A stretch of DNA of 64,000 nucleotides from Halothiobacillus sp. 35-54-62 (GTDB lineage: Bacteria > Pseudomonadota > Gammaproteobacteria > Halothiobacillales > Halothiobacillaceae): the NCBI GenBank assembly GCA_002281295.1, contig NCFS01000002.1, forward strand, positions 29,304 to 93,303. Reading direction: 5' to 3'. Below, piece after piece: positions 1 to 10,060 of this stretch. Within the stretch, counting starts at the first letter, position 1, and each line of letters opens with the position of its first letter. A program made the position numbers and the translations under genes. The notes beneath the pieces are model-generated. The model was not told where the DNA came from. It saw nothing but the letters and a program-made list of their open reading frames with translations, and made no database searches.

Positions 1-438
1 CCTGATGAGGAGCATGGGCATTTTCATTTGTTTATTCGGCCCGATATTGACGCGGCTTTTAGCCATTTTGTGGCACTTTCTCTGGATGCGCGGGGCGGGA
101 TTCGATCGGTATTTACCACGAATCGCTGGGTGACCGATGAGCACCTACGCCCCGCGAATGGGCTCATTGACTTATTGCCCGAGGCGTTTGTGATTGAACG
201 ATCGCGCCCTTCTTGGTTGGTTTCTCGCTGGTTGATGATGGTGGTGCGTTTGCTGATGCCCCAGATTCAGCAGGCGCTTTGGCTGCGAGATAGTGCGCTC
301 AATTGGGATGGCCTGCAGGCATTGCCTGATGCGCTGCTGGAAGATCGGGCGCGCCATATCCTGAGTGAAGTGCCCATCTCGATGATGGATGTTTTGCAGC
401 AGATCCAGCGGGCGGGGCTTTTGCGTTATCCCCTATAA
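1..438 (+). CDS. C-terminal part of a DUF6969-like protein (5' end outside window)
   Basis: The frame is open from base 1, so the gene starts before the window; 145 residues are visible. The visible part begins with a His-rich HGHFH segment, followed by HFVALSLD, FTTNRWVTDE and a C-terminal helix-rich stretch (RPSWLVSRWL). From memory this pattern resembles the DUF6969 family, whose function is unknown; I hold that assignment loosely. The TTG at 28 is only an internal codon. No signal peptide can be judged because the N-terminus is missing. The next gene starts 137 bases downstream and is probably transcribed separately. Confidence 0.6.
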   Translation, partial: PDEEHGHFHLFIRPDIDAAFSHFVALSLDARGGIRSVFTTNRWVTDEHLRPANGLIDLLPEAFVIERSRPSWLVSRWLMMVVRLLMPQIQQALWLRDSALNWDGLQALPDALLEDRARHILSEVPISMMDVLQQIQRAGLLRYPL

Positions 439-575
439 AAAACCTTAACTTTTGAGTTTCTCGTGTTCGTGGTTTGATGACAGTTGTTTTAATAAATTAT
501 TAGCAATTGACTTGATTGGCTGGGCGTCTGATTGTCGCCTTGATTGATGTAACGGTAAAGAAGGAGTTTGGACGA

Positions 576-1562
576 ATGAATTTTAAGACCTTTGTATTTG
601 TGCCTGTTGTATTCGCTGCGACATTTGCGGCGCATAGTGCCTTTGCGGTTGATGTGCCGGGTCCTCTGGTTGATCCGGCTTGGTTAAACGCGCATATGAA
701 TGATGTCAAGGTGTTGCAACTGAGCGGGCCTTTGAAAGAGTTCACCACCGCCCCCGAGATGAAGGATGTGAATGGCAAGAAAGTTGCCGTGAGCGTTTCC
801 GGCCACGTGCCCGGCGCCTCGTTTGTTGATTTCAAAGCGATTCGGGTCGAGCGGGATATTGATGGCAAAAAAGTCAAAGATATGATTCCCGATAAAGCCG
901 CTTTTGAAAAACTGGTTCAATCTTGGGGCGTAAATAAAGGCCAAGCCATTGTCATTGTGCCCAAGGGATTATCTACGCCGGATACGGATGAAGCGACCCG
1001 TTTATACTGGCAGCTTAAATATTACGGCCAAGACAATATGGCCATTTTGAATGGCGGCATGGCGCAATGGTTGGCCGATGGCATGACGGCTGCAACCGAT
1101 GCCCCTGCAGCTACTACGGGCAGTTGGGTCGCCACCGCCGAGCGTAAAAATATTCTGGCAACCTATGCAGAAGTGAAGCATGCCGTTGAACATCCCGGTT
1201 CAGTGGAATTTGGCGATGCGCGTCCATCCAATCAATACATGGGCGTGTTTACCAAGCCCAAAGAGTTGCCTGGGCATTTGCCGGGTGCCAAAAATGTACC
1301 GCCCGATTTATTAACCACTGCCGATGGCGCCTCTGCCCGCTTCTTGCCCAAAGCGAGCTATGAAGCGATGTTTAAGCATGTCGGTTTGAATCCGGATAAA
1401 GAAATTATCGATTACTGCAACACGGGGCATTTGGCCTCGGGTTTGTGGTTTGTAACGCATGAAATTGTGGGTGACAAAAAAGCCCGTTTATATGATGGCT
1501 CTATTGTTGAGTACAGCATGTATGACGGCGCTAAAATGGCGGATCCCGCTAATTTAAAATAA
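576..1562 (+). CDS. Secreted tandem-rhodanese sulfurtransferase
   Basis: The 328-residue product starts at ATG 576, which has AAGGAG at 560-565; an upstream ATG at 516 in the same frame lacks a ribosome site. Residues 1-24 form a signal peptide ending SAFA, so the protein should be periplasmic. Two rhodanese domains follow. The C-terminal one keeps a catalytic loop with Cys281 (CNTGHLAS). The N-terminal one has VPKGLSTPD where the active Cys should be, so it is probably structural. Rhodaneses move sulfane sulfur from thiosulfate or persulfides to acceptors, which fits a sulfur oxidiser. A bidirectional terminator separates it from the convergent membrane protein gene. Confidence 0.88.
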   Translation: MNFKTFVFVPVVFAATFAAHSAFAVDVPGPLVDPAWLNAHMNDVKVLQLSGPLKEFTTAPEMKDVNGKKVAVSVSGHVPGASFVDFKAIRVERDIDGKKVKDMIPDKAAFEKLVQSWGVNKGQAIVIVPKGLSTPDTDEATRLYWQLKYYGQDNMAILNGGMAQWLADGMTAATDAPAATTGSWVATAERKNILATYAEVKHAVEHPGSVEFGDARPSNQYMGVFTKPKELPGHLPGAKNVPPDLLTTADGASARFLPKASYEAMFKHVGLNPDKEIIDYCNTGHLASGLWFVTHEIVGDKKARLYDGSIVEYSMYDGAKMADPANLK

Positions 1563-1604
1563 GCAATGCATTAATAAGCCATAATAAGCCATACATTAAG
1601 ATGC

Positions 1605-1634
1605 AAAAACGCCCCGAAATTCGGGGCGTTTTTT
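1605..1634. terminator. Bidirectional intrinsic terminator
   Basis: A perfect 10-bp stem (AACGCCCCGA, 1608-1617, pairing with 1621-1630) has a 3-nt loop and is flanked by A-rich sequence on the left and a T run on the right. It lies between two convergent genes, so it can serve both. Confidence 0.9.
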
Positions 1635-1659
1635 ATGGGTAAACTGGCGCGTAATAACG

Positions 1660-2871
1660 CTACGCAGTCTGCACTTTTGAGGCGGATGCAGTGGGCTGCA
1701 CATGAAGCAGCTTCGATTTTAATTTAAAAAACACGCGGATCGTAATGAGTTGAACGATCGTGAAAGGCACCATCATCGCAAAATACAACCAAGAGCCGTG
1801 GGTAATAATGTGATTATGCGCCAAGCCTAAATTTAGGAAAAACATACCAAAGACAAAAAAGGCGACACCAGGGCAAATGAGCGCGAACGAGCCAGCATTT
1901 CCCTTATCGCCATTAATGTAATGCGCAAAATACCCTAAGCGTTTCATGACGGCATAACCAATTAAGCCGAACAGAATTTGCAGCGATACAATCATCATGC
2001 TGGAGACAAAAAAGCTGCTGTAATTTAATGGGTTATCAAAGCCGTGGTGCAGCCCATGGGTTAAGCGAATCCAGGTAATACCGAGCAGCGTTAGGATGGG
2101 AATCATAATCCACAAACTCGGGCTGGCCGGTTCGCTAATGCCATTGGTCATCATGCTATGAAAGCCATTAACGAGTTTAATGACGGTGAGCAGCAGGGCA
2201 ATGGTGAAGAAAAAGAGCGAGAGCGCGATAGATACGGCGATCGTGAGCGTGTTGTCCGACATGGAAGCGGGTGCAGCCAAACCGACAGCGATCATCGCGA
2301 ACGCAAACATCGAAATCATAGGTGCCAAGCTATTGTTGGTGGTGAAATCTACATTGCCGCCCACCAGTGCGCGGGTAAAGTAGCGCACCAAAATATTTAA
2401 AGCATAAATGCCGATGGCAAAGAAGGCGATGATCGCCATCGGAAAGAGCCACTCTACGACCGTCCACAACCCAGGAACCAACAGCGCGCCCAGCACAAAG
2501 AGCACATTCACCGACATGGCAAGGGTGAGCGGAATAGTCATCAGCCCAATTTCAGCATTGCTGTTGAGCAGGGTCACAAAGGCTTCAAGCCGCTTAAATT
2601 GAGCGTATTCCTGAATATTCCAAATCAAGAGCTTGAAGTGGAAAAAAGCAAAAAACAAAATCGCAGCGATCGTCAAGCCGACTAACCCCGCATTAACCCA
2701 ATGGCTACCCGTTAAAATGGGCCACACATCGCCAAAGGTGACCATGGCACTATTGGGATGCGGCACGAGAAACATTAAGTAGATAAAAAATGATACCGAA
2801 AGCCCGCCAGCGCCCAGCGCGGCGAGGAAGTAAAGGGGCGAGTAGGCTGCCCCGAGGTTCTTGCGAATCAT
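1660..2871 (-). CDS. Polytopic inner-membrane protein (possibly TsoY-like)
   Basis: This 403-residue protein is very hydrophobic, with about ten predicted membrane helices spread from residue 12 to about 385. A His-containing loop (THGLHHGFDNPLNYSS) lies near the middle and NLGLAHNHIITHG near the C-terminus; clustered histidines could bind metal or heme, which is inference. It is convergent with the secreted rhodanese gene. From memory it resembles proteins named TsoY in some databases, a family without an established function; I am not sure of this. The start ATG at 2871 has AGGAGAAAT just upstream. It could also be a transporter of unknown substrate. Confidence 0.6.
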   Translation of the reverse strand: MIRKNLGAAYSPLYFLAALGAGGLSVSFFIYLMFLVPHPNSAMVTFGDVWPILTGSHWVNAGLVGLTIAAILFFAFFHFKLLIWNIQEYAQFKRLEAFVTLLNSNAEIGLMTIPLTLAMSVNVLFVLGALLVPGLWTVVEWLFPMAIIAFFAIGIYALNILVRYFTRALVGGNVDFTTNNSLAPMISMFAFAMIAVGLAAPASMSDNTLTIAVSIALSLFFFTIALLLTVIKLVNGFHSMMTNGISEPASPSLWIMIPILTLLGITWIRLTHGLHHGFDNPLNYSSFFVSSMMIVSLQILFGLIGYAVMKRLGYFAHYINGDKGNAGSFALICPGVAFFVFGMFFLNLGLAHNHIITHGSWLYFAMMVPFTIVQLITIRVFFKLKSKLLHVQPTASASKVQTA

Positions 2872-3151
2872 GCTATTTCTCCTGTCTGAGTTAATGCTTA
2901 AAGCGTGTAATTAGTTGCCAATCAATACATTAGAGTTTTCTAACATAGGGATTACTTTAGCAGCATAGTCAGGATTGATAAATAGCTTTCGCGAAAAATG
3001 TGGGAAATATTTACACTTAATTTGGCTAAAGGTGCCGTATCAGCCCATGCCGGGGCAAAACTTGGCGGTGGTGTGTGTTTTAATTTTGAAAACAGAGTGA
3101 GAATTTGGCATTCTGAACTGCATTTAATTTTAATGGAAAGGACGTGCTGAT

Positions 3152-4795
3152 ATGACGATACCCCCCTTGGCTGGAACGCAACCTACCCCCGACCAGTTGG
3201 TCGCGGTGCCGCAATTAGTGAGCGCCTATTACACGCGCCAACCTAACCCGGCGCTTGCGGGTGAGCGGGTCAGCTTTGGCACATCCGGCCACCGGGGCAG
3301 CAGCTTAAATAGCGCATTTAATGAAGCGCATATCGTGGCAATTACCGCTGCGCTTATTGAATATCGCCAAGCGCAAAACATTACGGGTTGTCTTTTTATT
3401 GGGTTTGATACCCACGCCTTATCATGGCCCGCTTTTGTGACGACAATCGAGGTGCTGGCTGCCGCTGGGGTGAGCGTGCGTTACCAATTGGGCTTTAAGC
3501 CAACGCCCACACCGGTGATTTCTCGGCGCATTATTGCGGCAAATGCGGGCGATACAACAGGCGCATTGGCAGATGGGGTGGTGATTACCCCCTCGCATAA
3601 TCCCCCAGCCGATGGCGGGTTTAAATATAACCCAACCCACGGCGGGCCGGCCGATACCGATGCGACCGGCTGGATTCAAAACCGCGCCAATGAACTATTG
3701 GCAGAGTACCACCGCGTTGCACGCATGGATTTCGCCCTAGCCTTAACGCAGCCCCTGGTGGTCGCGGAAGATTTTATTGCGCCCTATGTGGCCGCGCTGG
3801 ATACCGTTATTGATTTTGCCGCCATTCAGGCCGCCGATGTATCAATCGGGGTTGACCCAATGGGCGGCGCAGGTTTGCCTTATTGGCTGCCGATTGCCGA
3901 GCGCTATCAGTTGGACTTGACGATAGTTAATGATCACGTTGAGCCAGATTTTCGGTTTATGCCGCTGGATCACGATGGCAAAATCCGAATGGATTGTTCA
4001 TCACCCTATGCGATGGCCAATTTGCTCAAAATTAAAGACCAGTTTGATGTGGCGTTCGGTAATGATACCGATGCTGATCGGCATGGCATTGTTACCCCCG
4101 ATGGCGGGCTGCTCAATCCCAATCATTTTTTAGCCGTGGCGATTGATTATCTGTTTCGGCATCGTCCGCAGTGGGATAAATCTTTGTCTATCGGCAAAAC
4201 CGTGGTGTCGAGCTCGCTGATTGATCGGGTGGCGGCGGGTTTGGGGCGCCATGTGTATGAAGTGCCGGTGGGCATTAAATGGTTTCAACCGGGCTTAACA
4301 GCTGGCGCGTTGGGTTTTGGTGGCGAGGAATCGGCGGGTGCCACGTTTTTATGCCGTGATGGTAGCGTCTGGACAACCGACAAAGATGGCTTAATTATGG
4401 GCTTGCTCGCGGCAGAAATTCTGGCGGTAACCGGTAAAGATCCTTGGGCGTATTTTAATGAGCTGGCGGAACGTTATGGCCAGCCGTACTACACCCGAAT
4501 CGATGCGCCCATCAGCGCAGAGCAAAAAGCGCGGTTTAATGGCCTAAGCGCCGATGCGGTGCAGGCAAAACAATTAGCCGGCGAGCCTATTACCCGCGTG
4601 ATGACGCATGCCCCAGGTAATAATGCGCCCCTCGGCGGATTAAAAGTAGAAACAACCAATGGCTGGTTTGCCGCGCGGCCGTCGGGCACTGAGGATATTT
4701 ATAAAATTTATGCCGAGAGTTTTATTTCATTAAAGCATCTTAATCAGATCGTCGATGAAGCTAAAACCTTGGTGGCTCAGGTGTTAATCGGTTGA
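3152..4795 (+). CDS. pgm: Phosphoglucomutase (alpha-D-glucose type)
   Basis: Interconverts glucose-1-phosphate and glucose-6-phosphate, linking central carbon metabolism to glycogen and envelope sugars. The 547-residue length fits the bacterial Pgm family. [10 protein letters not shown] lies near residue 41, the phosphoserine loop TPSHNPP has the catalytic Ser148, the metal loop [10 protein letters not shown] lies near residue 305, and the sugar/phosphate loops GFGGEES and [10 protein letters not shown] follow. AAAGGAC precedes ATG 3152. It stands alone upstream of a symporter gene. In an autotroph it would direct Calvin-cycle hexose phosphate into storage or envelope polymers. Confidence 0.96.
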   Translation: MTIPPLAGTQPTPDQLVAVPQLVSAYYTRQPNPALAGERVSFGTSGHRGSSLNSAFNEAHIVAITAALIEYRQAQNITGCLFIGFDTHALSWPAFVTTIEVLAAAGVSVRYQLGFKPTPTPVISRRIIAANAGDTTGALADGVVITPSHNPPADGGFKYNPTHGGPADTDATGWIQNRANELLAEYHRVARMDFALALTQPLVVAEDFIAPYVAALDTVIDFAAIQAADVSIGVDPMGGAGLPYWLPIAERYQLDLTIVNDHVEPDFRFMPLDHDGKIRMDCSSPYAMANLLKIKDQFDVAFGNDTDADRHGIVTPDGGLLNPNHFLAVAIDYLFRHRPQWDKSLSIGKTVVSSSLIDRVAAGLGRHVYEVPVGIKWFQPGLTAGALGFGGEESAGATFLCRDGSVWTTDKDGLIMGLLAAEILAVTGKDPWAYFNELAERYGQPYYTRIDAPISAEQKARFNGLSADAVQAKQLAGEPITRVMTHAPGNNAPLGGLKVETTNGWFAARPSGTEDIYKIYAESFISLKHLNQIVDEAKTLVAQVLIG

Positions 4796-4894
4796 TTATA
4801 CCGGCGGATATTCCGCTTTATTGATAGACAGATAACGCACAGATTGTCACAATTATGCCCAATTTATTTGGGCATTTTTTTGAGGTTATGCGGG

Positions 4895-6316
4895 ATGCTG
4901 ATTGGGTTTGTTGTTTTGTATCTCGTTGTATCTATTGGAATTGGCTTGCTCGCGGCAAAGCGCGTTCATAATACCGCCGATTTTATGACGACAGGACGGC
5001 AGCTTTCGCTCCCTGTTGTGGTGGGCGTGGTATTTGCGACCTGGTTTGGGGCTGAAACGGTGCTTGGCATTCCCGGCACGTTTTATCAGGAGAATTTAGG
5101 GGGGTTAATATCCGATCCCTTTGGTGCGGCCTTATGTTTGGTTTTATTCGGTCTGATTTTTGCGCGCCGATTATATCGAATGAATTTACTCACCTTAGGC
5201 GATTTTTATCGGCAGCGATTTAACCGCAAAGTTGAAATTATCGCCGCAATTGCCATTACTTTATCTTATTTAGGGTGGGTTGCCGCCCAAATTACGGCTT
5301 TGGGTATGGTGTTTAATGTGTTAACTCAAGGGGCGATTAGCGAGCCCTTGGGTATATTAATAGGTGCATCGGTTGTATTGCTTTATACCGTGGTCGGCGG
5401 CATGTGGTCGGTCGCGATGACCACCTTTTTCCAGATGATCGTGATTGTGGTCGGGCTCACCATTATTGCTTTTATGCTCGGCAATATGGCGGGCGGTATT
5501 GCCCCCGTGGTCGAGCATGCCAAGGCAGCGGGTAAGTTTGAGTTTTGGCCGGCATTAAATACCGCCGCTATTTTGGCATTTATTACGGGCTTGCTCACAC
5601 TGGGGTTTGGTTCGATTCCACAGCAAGATGTTTTTCAGCGGGCTAATTCATCGCGCACCGAAAATATTGCTGTGTGGGGCAGTGTTTTAGGCGGCGTGAT
5701 GTATTTACTCTTCGCGGCGATCCCGTTATTTATTGCCTATTCGGCCACCGTGATTGATCCGGCGCTCGTGGCGCGCTTGATTCATGGTGATGCCGATAAA
5801 ATTATGATGCAGCTGATTCAAAACCACTTGCCCTTATGGGCGCAGGTGATCTTTTATGGCTCGCTGATGGCGGTGATTATGAGCACCGCTTCGGGTACCT
5901 TGTTGGCGCCTTCGGTTACCATCGCCGAAAACTTACTCAAAGGCTGGATAGCGCCGAATGGGATGAGCGATCAGGCTTTTTTGCGCTTAACACGCTGGGT
6001 GATTGTGGGGTTTGCGCTTGCCGTAACGGGCTATTCGCTCTGGGAACATGCGGGCAACACGTCGATTCATAATATGGTGGAAAATGCTTATAAGGTCACG
6101 CTGGTGGTGGCCTTTGTGCCGTTATTTGCCGGTTTGTTTTGGCGGCGCGCCAATTTAACCGGCGCGTATTGGTCGATGGGCTTGGGGTTGGTTGTGTGGT
6201 TGCCCTTGGAGTTTTTGCTTATAAACCCAACCGTGCCCGCCCAATTTTATGGCTTTGCCGCCAGTATTGCGGGTATGGTGTTGGGCTCTTTAATAAGCCG
6301 ACGGGTGTCAATCTAA
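4895..6316 (+). CDS. Sodium:solute symporter (SSF family)
   Basis: The 473-residue protein has about 13 hydrophobic segments and the SSF pattern: an N-terminal helix, TADFMTTGRQLS, then the ATWFGAETVLGIPG loop and GGMWSVAMTTFFQM. The ATG at 4895 is preferred over the upstream TTG at 4844 because GAGG at 4882-4885 is correctly placed and the protein then begins with its first membrane helix. SSF carriers take up sugars, amino acids, acetate or other solutes with Na+. The substrate cannot be read from the sequence. Its stop overlaps the convergent gene by nine bases. Confidence 0.9.
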   Translation: MLIGFVVLYLVVSIGIGLLAAKRVHNTADFMTTGRQLSLPVVVGVVFATWFGAETVLGIPGTFYQENLGGLISDPFGAALCLVLFGLIFARRLYRMNLLTLGDFYRQRFNRKVEIIAAIAITLSYLGWVAAQITALGMVFNVLTQGAISEPLGILIGASVVLLYTVVGGMWSVAMTTFFQMIVIVVGLTIIAFMLGNMAGGIAPVVEHAKAAGKFEFWPALNTAAILAFITGLLTLGFGSIPQQDVFQRANSSRTENIAVWGSVLGGVMYLLFAAIPLFIAYSATVIDPALVARLIHGDADKIMMQLIQNHLPLWAQVIFYGSLMAVIMSTASGTLLAPSVTIAENLLKGWIAPNGMSDQAFLRLTRWVIVGFALAVTGYSLWEHAGNTSIHNMVENAYKVTLVVAFVPLFAGLFWRRANLTGAYWSMGLGLVVWLPLEFLLINPTVPAQFYGFAASIAGMVLGSLISRRVSI

Positions 6317-6760
6317 TTTTGGCCGGCTTTTTTCTTCTTCATTAACCAAGTTTGGCCAAAACTGGCGTAATGCATCCATCGGTACGGGTGTTTTTGATTG
6401 TAAATAAATTTCCGCACCCGCTAATAAACTGGGGTGGCGCTTAGTCATAGCGTGCATCCAGTTTAAATCGCGAAACGATAAAAACCCTTGATGTAATCGC
6501 ACCGACCAAGCCAATGTTTTTGCAATACGGGTTGCGGGCATAACCGAGAACCACACCGCCGCCATTAATACGGGAATACCCAGCCATGGGTAACCGCTGG
6601 CTTGATCGGCCAGCAGCAGCCATTGCATTAAAAAAAAGCCGCCCGCCAAGGCCATGAGTGTGGCGGTGGTAAATCGGTGTTGGCCAATAACGGCATAGAG
6701 CCGGTTAAGCCGGTCAATTAATTCGGGTTGGTAGTTAAATTCATCATGTAAATTGAGCAT
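6308..6760 (-). CDS. Small two-helix membrane protein of unknown function
   Basis: I do not recognise this 150-residue protein. It has an acidic N-terminus, two adjacent hydrophobic helices (about residues 33-53 and 59-76) and a soluble C-terminal half with SFRDLNWMHAMTKRHPSLLAG. ATG 6760 is preferred to GTG 6766 because AGGAG sits five to six bases before it. It overlaps the end of the symporter gene on the opposite strand, with no terminator between them. It lies 85 bases downstream of folA on the same strand and could be read through from that operon. Confidence 0.7.
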   Translation of the reverse strand: MLNLHDEFNYQPELIDRLNRLYAVIGQHRFTTATLMALAGGFFLMQWLLLADQASGYPWLGIPVLMAAVWFSVMPATRIAKTLAWSVRLHQGFLSFRDLNWMHAMTKRHPSLLAGAEIYLQSKTPVPMDALRQFWPNLVNEEEKSRPKLD

Positions 6761-6844
6761 GAACACTCCTAATGCAGCGCGAGGCTATTTAAGCGTAGGA
6801 CAATGATAGGACATGCAGCGCACAGCGGCTACCAGCAATAAAAT

Positions 6845-7348
6845 TTAAGCGCTGCGGGTGGTGATTCGCTGCCAGGTCATAAAACTGTGGGGATAGGGAT
6901 TATGTTCATCGGCGGGGTGGGTTTCTTCACGCGTTAACCGCCATTCACGGCGATTATAGGCGGGAAAAAAGGCATCGCCATCATCAATTTGGGTGTGAAC
7001 AACGGTTAAATAGAGCCGATCGGCACGCGGCAAAAATTGATAATAAATATTCGCACCCCCAATGACCATCACCTCGGGCGCGTGGTTTGCGGCATCAAGT
7101 GCTGCATCCAAGCTTTCTACCACGGTGACGCCATCGGCTGTGAACTCAGGGTTGCGGCTAATCACAATATTGTGCCGCCCCGGGAGGGGGCGACCAATTG
7201 AATCATAGGTTTTGCGCCCCATGATAATCGGCTTGCCGAGGGTGATGGCCTTAAAGCGTTTTAAATCTGCCGGCAAATGCCAAGGCAGGGCATTATCTCG
7301 CCCAATGACTTGATTGCGCGATAGCGCAGCGACTAAACCAATCTTCAT
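6845..7348 (-). CDS. folA: Dihydrofolate reductase
   Basis: Reduces dihydrofolate to tetrahydrofolate with NADPH, regenerating the cofactor oxidised by thymidylate synthase, whose gene lies in the same operon. The 167-residue length is typical. Diagnostic parts are MKIGLVAALSRNQVIG at the N-terminus, LPWHLPADLKRFK (substrate site, Asp28), IMGRKTYDSIGRPLPGR (NADPH site) and MVIGGANIY. The start overlaps the psiE-like stop by four bases (ATGA), showing translational coupling. It is the last confident gene of the lgt-thyA-psiE-folA operon. Confidence 0.97.
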   Translation of the reverse strand: MKIGLVAALSRNQVIGRDNALPWHLPADLKRFKAITLGKPIIMGRKTYDSIGRPLPGRHNIVISRNPEFTADGVTVVESLDAALDAANHAPEVMVIGGANIYYQFLPRADRLYLTVVHTQIDDGDAFFPAYNRREWRLTREETHPADEHNPYPHSFMTWQRITTRSA

Positions 7349-7776
7349 GATTGATCCGGTGAGCCGCCGGGGAATTTGGCGGAGCTATATTTAATAACGA
7401 GCACAGCTAACGCAAGCACGGTAATAGCCCCTGCGTAGGTCATGATGGTGGCATTGCTCATGATTTTGACATCAACCACCAGCACTCGGGTTACGGCTGT
7501 AATGGCGATATAGATTAAAAACCGCACCGGCATGCGTTTGGTTTGAAAGTAAATACCGATCATCGCCAAAATTTCAAGATAAATGAAGAACAGCAAAAGG
7601 TCATCGAGCGAGGGCGTGCCTTTGTGCAAAATATCGAACACGGACGCCGTGGTTGACCACAGCACGGCAATCCACAGCACAAAGAGCAATAAAAGGTGGG
7701 CAATGTTGTTGAGCTCGTTGCCCAAGCGTTCAATGAATTTATGACTTGATATTAATTTTGAGTGGGGTTCGTTCAT
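7345..7776 (-). CDS. PsiE-like membrane protein
   Basis: A 143-residue protein with about four hydrophobic helices and a conserved core (LDDLLLFFIYLEILAMIGIYF, then PVRFLIYIAITAVTRVLVVD), which I read as the phosphate-starvation-inducible PsiE family of unknown biochemical role. ATG 7776 is chosen because AGGAAA precedes it; a longer frame reaching 7845 would overlap thyA. Its stop overlaps the folA start. Being sandwiched between thyA and folA is probably an operon accident rather than a folate function; no Pho box was looked for in detail. Confidence 0.8.
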   Translation of the reverse strand: MNEPHSKLISSHKFIERLGNELNNIAHLLLLFVLWIAVLWSTTASVFDILHKGTPSLDDLLLFFIYLEILAMIGIYFQTKRMPVRFLIYIAITAVTRVLVVDVKIMSNATIMTYAGAITVLALAVLVIKYSSAKFPGGSPDQS

Positions 7777-7811
7777 GGGGTGTTTCCTATTGATGGGGGT
7801 ATGATTTTTGA

Positions 7812-8606
7812 TTATACGGCAACCGGTGCTGCGATATGCGGCCAAGGCTCGTAGCCTTCCAGTGAAAAATCCTCAAAAATAAAATCTTCAATGCGCGTGC
7901 GCGCTGGGTTTAGTTTCATTTGGGGGAAGTTTTTTGGCGTGCGCTCAAGCTGGGTTCGTGCTTGGTCAAAATGGTTATGATAAATGTGCGCGTCGCCCAG
8001 CGTGTGGATAAATTCGCCGGGGCGTAACCCGGTTACCTGCGCGATCATCAAGGTGAGCAAGGCATAGCTTGCGATATTAAAGGGTACGCCCAAAAAAATA
8101 TCGGCGCTGCGCTGGTACAGCTGGCACGAGAGTTTGCCGTCGGCCACATAAAACTGAAACAATAAATGGCAGGGCGGGAGTGCCATATTGGGCACATCGC
8201 TGGGGTTCCATGCGCTCACAATCAGGCGGCGCGATTGCGGATTGGTTTTAATTTGGTCAATAACATCGGCTAATTGATCAATGCTGCGGCCATCGGGTGT
8301 TGCCCATGAGCGCCATTGCTTGCCATAAACGGGGCCTAAGTTGCCCGAGCTATCGGCCCATTCATCCCAAATACGCACGCCTTGTGTTTGCAGGTACCGA
8401 ATATTGGTATCACCTTGAATAAACCACAAAAGCTCGTGGATGATGGAACGCAGATGCAGCTTTTTGGTGGTGATGGCCGGAAAACCCGCACTTAAATCAA
8501 AGCGCATTTGGTGGCCGAAGATGGAACGCGTGCCGGTGCCCGTGCGGTCGGCACGATCCACACCGTGGTTCATTACTTGTGTGATTAAATCAAGGTAAGC
8601 CTTCAT
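7812..8606 (-). CDS. thyA: Thymidylate synthase
   Basis: Makes dTMP from dUMP using methylene-tetrahydrofolate as carbon donor and reductant. The 264-residue length matches E. coli ThyA. Visible are [12 protein letters not shown] (phosphate-binding Arg), the catalytic Cys in [29 protein letters not shown] and the C-terminal APVAV that closes the active site. The start overlaps the end of lgt by four bases (ATGA), so the two are translationally coupled, as in many proteobacteria. Confidence 0.98.
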   Translation of the reverse strand: MKAYLDLITQVMNHGVDRADRTGTGTRSIFGHQMRFDLSAGFPAITTKKLHLRSIIHELLWFIQGDTNIRYLQTQGVRIWDEWADSSGNLGPVYGKQWRSWATPDGRSIDQLADVIDQIKTNPQSRRLIVSAWNPSDVPNMALPPCHLLFQFYVADGKLSCQLYQRSADIFLGVPFNIASYALLTLMIAQVTGLRPGEFIHTLGDAHIYHNHFDQARTQLERTPKNFPQMKLNPARTRIEDFIFEDFSLEGYEPWPHIAAPVAV

Positions 8607-9418
8607 GCGGGGTTCTCGGCGTTTGCGGGGCGATCTTGGATATTTTTACGGTAGGCATAAAACAGTAAGCCCAGCCCAATCACAATCATCGGGAAGGAGA
8701 GCACTTGGCCCATCGTGAGCCAGCCATCCCATAAATAACCCAGCTGCGGATCGGGTTCGCGCACAAATTCGACCAAGAAGCGGAATAAGCCATAGAAAAT
8801 CAAAAACATTGCTGAAACCGCCATGCGCGGCTTAGGCTTTAGTGAAAAGATAAACAAAATTAAAAACAATAAAATGCCTTCCGAAAACGCTTCATACAGC
8901 ATGGAGGGATGGCGGGGCAGGGAGCCGCCGGTCGGGAAAACCATGCCCCAAGGCAAGGTTGTGACCTTGCCCCACAGCTCCCCATTAATGAAATTACCAA
9001 TGCGGCCAGCGAATAAGCCAATGGGTACCAAGGGCGCCACAAAATCCATCAGGGTGAAGAACGGAATTTTGTATTTACGCGCAAACAAAAACATGGCGGT
9101 CATCACGCCGATTAAGCCGCCATGAAAACTCATGCCCCCATCCCAAACCTGAAATAAGCTTAAAGGGTGGGCGAGCAACTCGGGGGTTTGGTAAAACACC
9201 ATATAACCGATGCGCCCACCTAAAATAACCCCCAGCGCACCGTAAAAAATCAAATCATCGACTTGCAGCGGGTTAAGTGGCCAATCGGGTTTGCCGGCGC
9301 GATAACGCCCCAGCAGCCACGCACCGACAAAACCGACCAGATACATTAATCCATACCAATGGACTTTAAGCGGGCCCAAAGATATAGCGATGGGATTAAT
9401 GTCTGGATATATCAGCAT
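8603..9418 (-). CDS. lgt: Phosphatidylglycerol-prolipoprotein diacylglyceryl transferase
   Basis: Integral inner-membrane enzyme that transfers diacylglycerol to the lipobox Cys of prolipoproteins, the first step of lipoprotein maturation. Several lipoproteins in this window (BamE, an NlpC/P60 protein) would be substrates. The 271-residue product has seven predicted helices and the signature HGGLIGV plus [13 protein letters not shown]. The start at 9418 is chosen because family members begin with a short stretch like [20 protein letters not shown] 9430 and TTG 9448 are in frame but add unconserved residues. No strong ribosome site is visible for any of them. Confidence 0.95.
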   Translation of the reverse strand: MLIYPDINPIAISLGPLKVHWYGLMYLVGFVGAWLLGRYRAGKPDWPLNPLQVDDLIFYGALGVILGGRIGYMVFYQTPELLAHPLSLFQVWDGGMSFHGGLIGVMTAMFLFARKYKIPFFTLMDFVAPLVPIGLFAGRIGNFINGELWGKVTTLPWGMVFPTGGSLPRHPSMLYEAFSEGILLFLILFIFSLKPKPRMAVSAMFLIFYGLFRFLVEFVREPDPQLGYLWDGWLTMGQVLSFPMIVIGLGLLFYAYRKNIQDRPANAENPA

Positions 9419-9630
9419 AAAATGACTCATTAGTTCGCGCGGTGGCAAAAATATCGGATGGGCAGCTTGCCAGAATTAACGGCTATCGATAAGGCAATAA
9501 CGCAAATTTTTGCATTTTTGCAGCACTCTGTCGCCGACCCAGCTGGGTGCTAAACTTTAACAGACTCTATTGTGTGTTGGCGGCGCATTCGTCTTTGTCG
9601 AGAGCATAACTTTTTATGAGGGCATTGATA

Positions 9631-10032
9631 ATGGAACTCTCTTTGTATCGCGATGAGGCGTTAGCGATAGAGCCGCGTGCCCTACGAGCCGAAACTTATA
9701 ACTTGGGTCATGTGTTATGGGGCAATAGCCCAGAGGGGGTGGTTTTTTTACCGATTCGCTCGATGCAGTTTTTAGTGATTTTGGATGCGCAAGAATGGGT
9801 GTTTGTGGATGGCATGAAAAAACACGTGATCGAATTGGCTTGGCAAAAATTTCATCCCCAAGCGCGCAGCGCAATAGATGAAGCGGTGCCGTATGACGCG
9901 GTGTTTTATACCGAAGCGAGCCTTGAGCTGATGCCGCGCTTGGAATCAGCGGTGCATGCGGCATTAACCGAAGCGGTTAAGCAAATCCGCCCCGAGCGCA
10001 GGGGCGGTGTGGTGCTGCCGTTTAAGCGTTAA
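9631..10032 (+). CDS. Conserved hypothetical protein, cytosolic
   Basis: I do not recognise this 133-residue protein. It has no signal peptide or membrane helix and is mixed alpha/beta, with FLPIRSMQFLVILDAQEWVFVDG in the middle and a basic C-terminus (RPERRGGVVLPFKR). ATG 9631 is chosen over ATG 9616 because GAGGG at 9618-9622 is correctly spaced. It is divergent from lgt and convergent with the small gene that follows the cbbLSQO operon. Codon use resembles its neighbours, so it is likely real. Confidence 0.7.
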   Translation: MELSLYRDEALAIEPRALRAETYNLGHVLWGNSPEGVVFLPIRSMQFLVILDAQEWVFVDGMKKHVIELAWQKFHPQARSAIDEAVPYDAVFYTEASLELMPRLESAVHAALTEAVKQIRPERRGGVVLPFKR

Positions 10033-10060
10033 CGGGCGGGTTATTCGCTTTTAATTGGGG

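Noticed and set aside
9614..9964. 116-codon frame opposite the hypothetical gene at 9631
   Set aside because: The plus-strand frame has a ribosome site and normal codon use; the minus-strand frame has neither.
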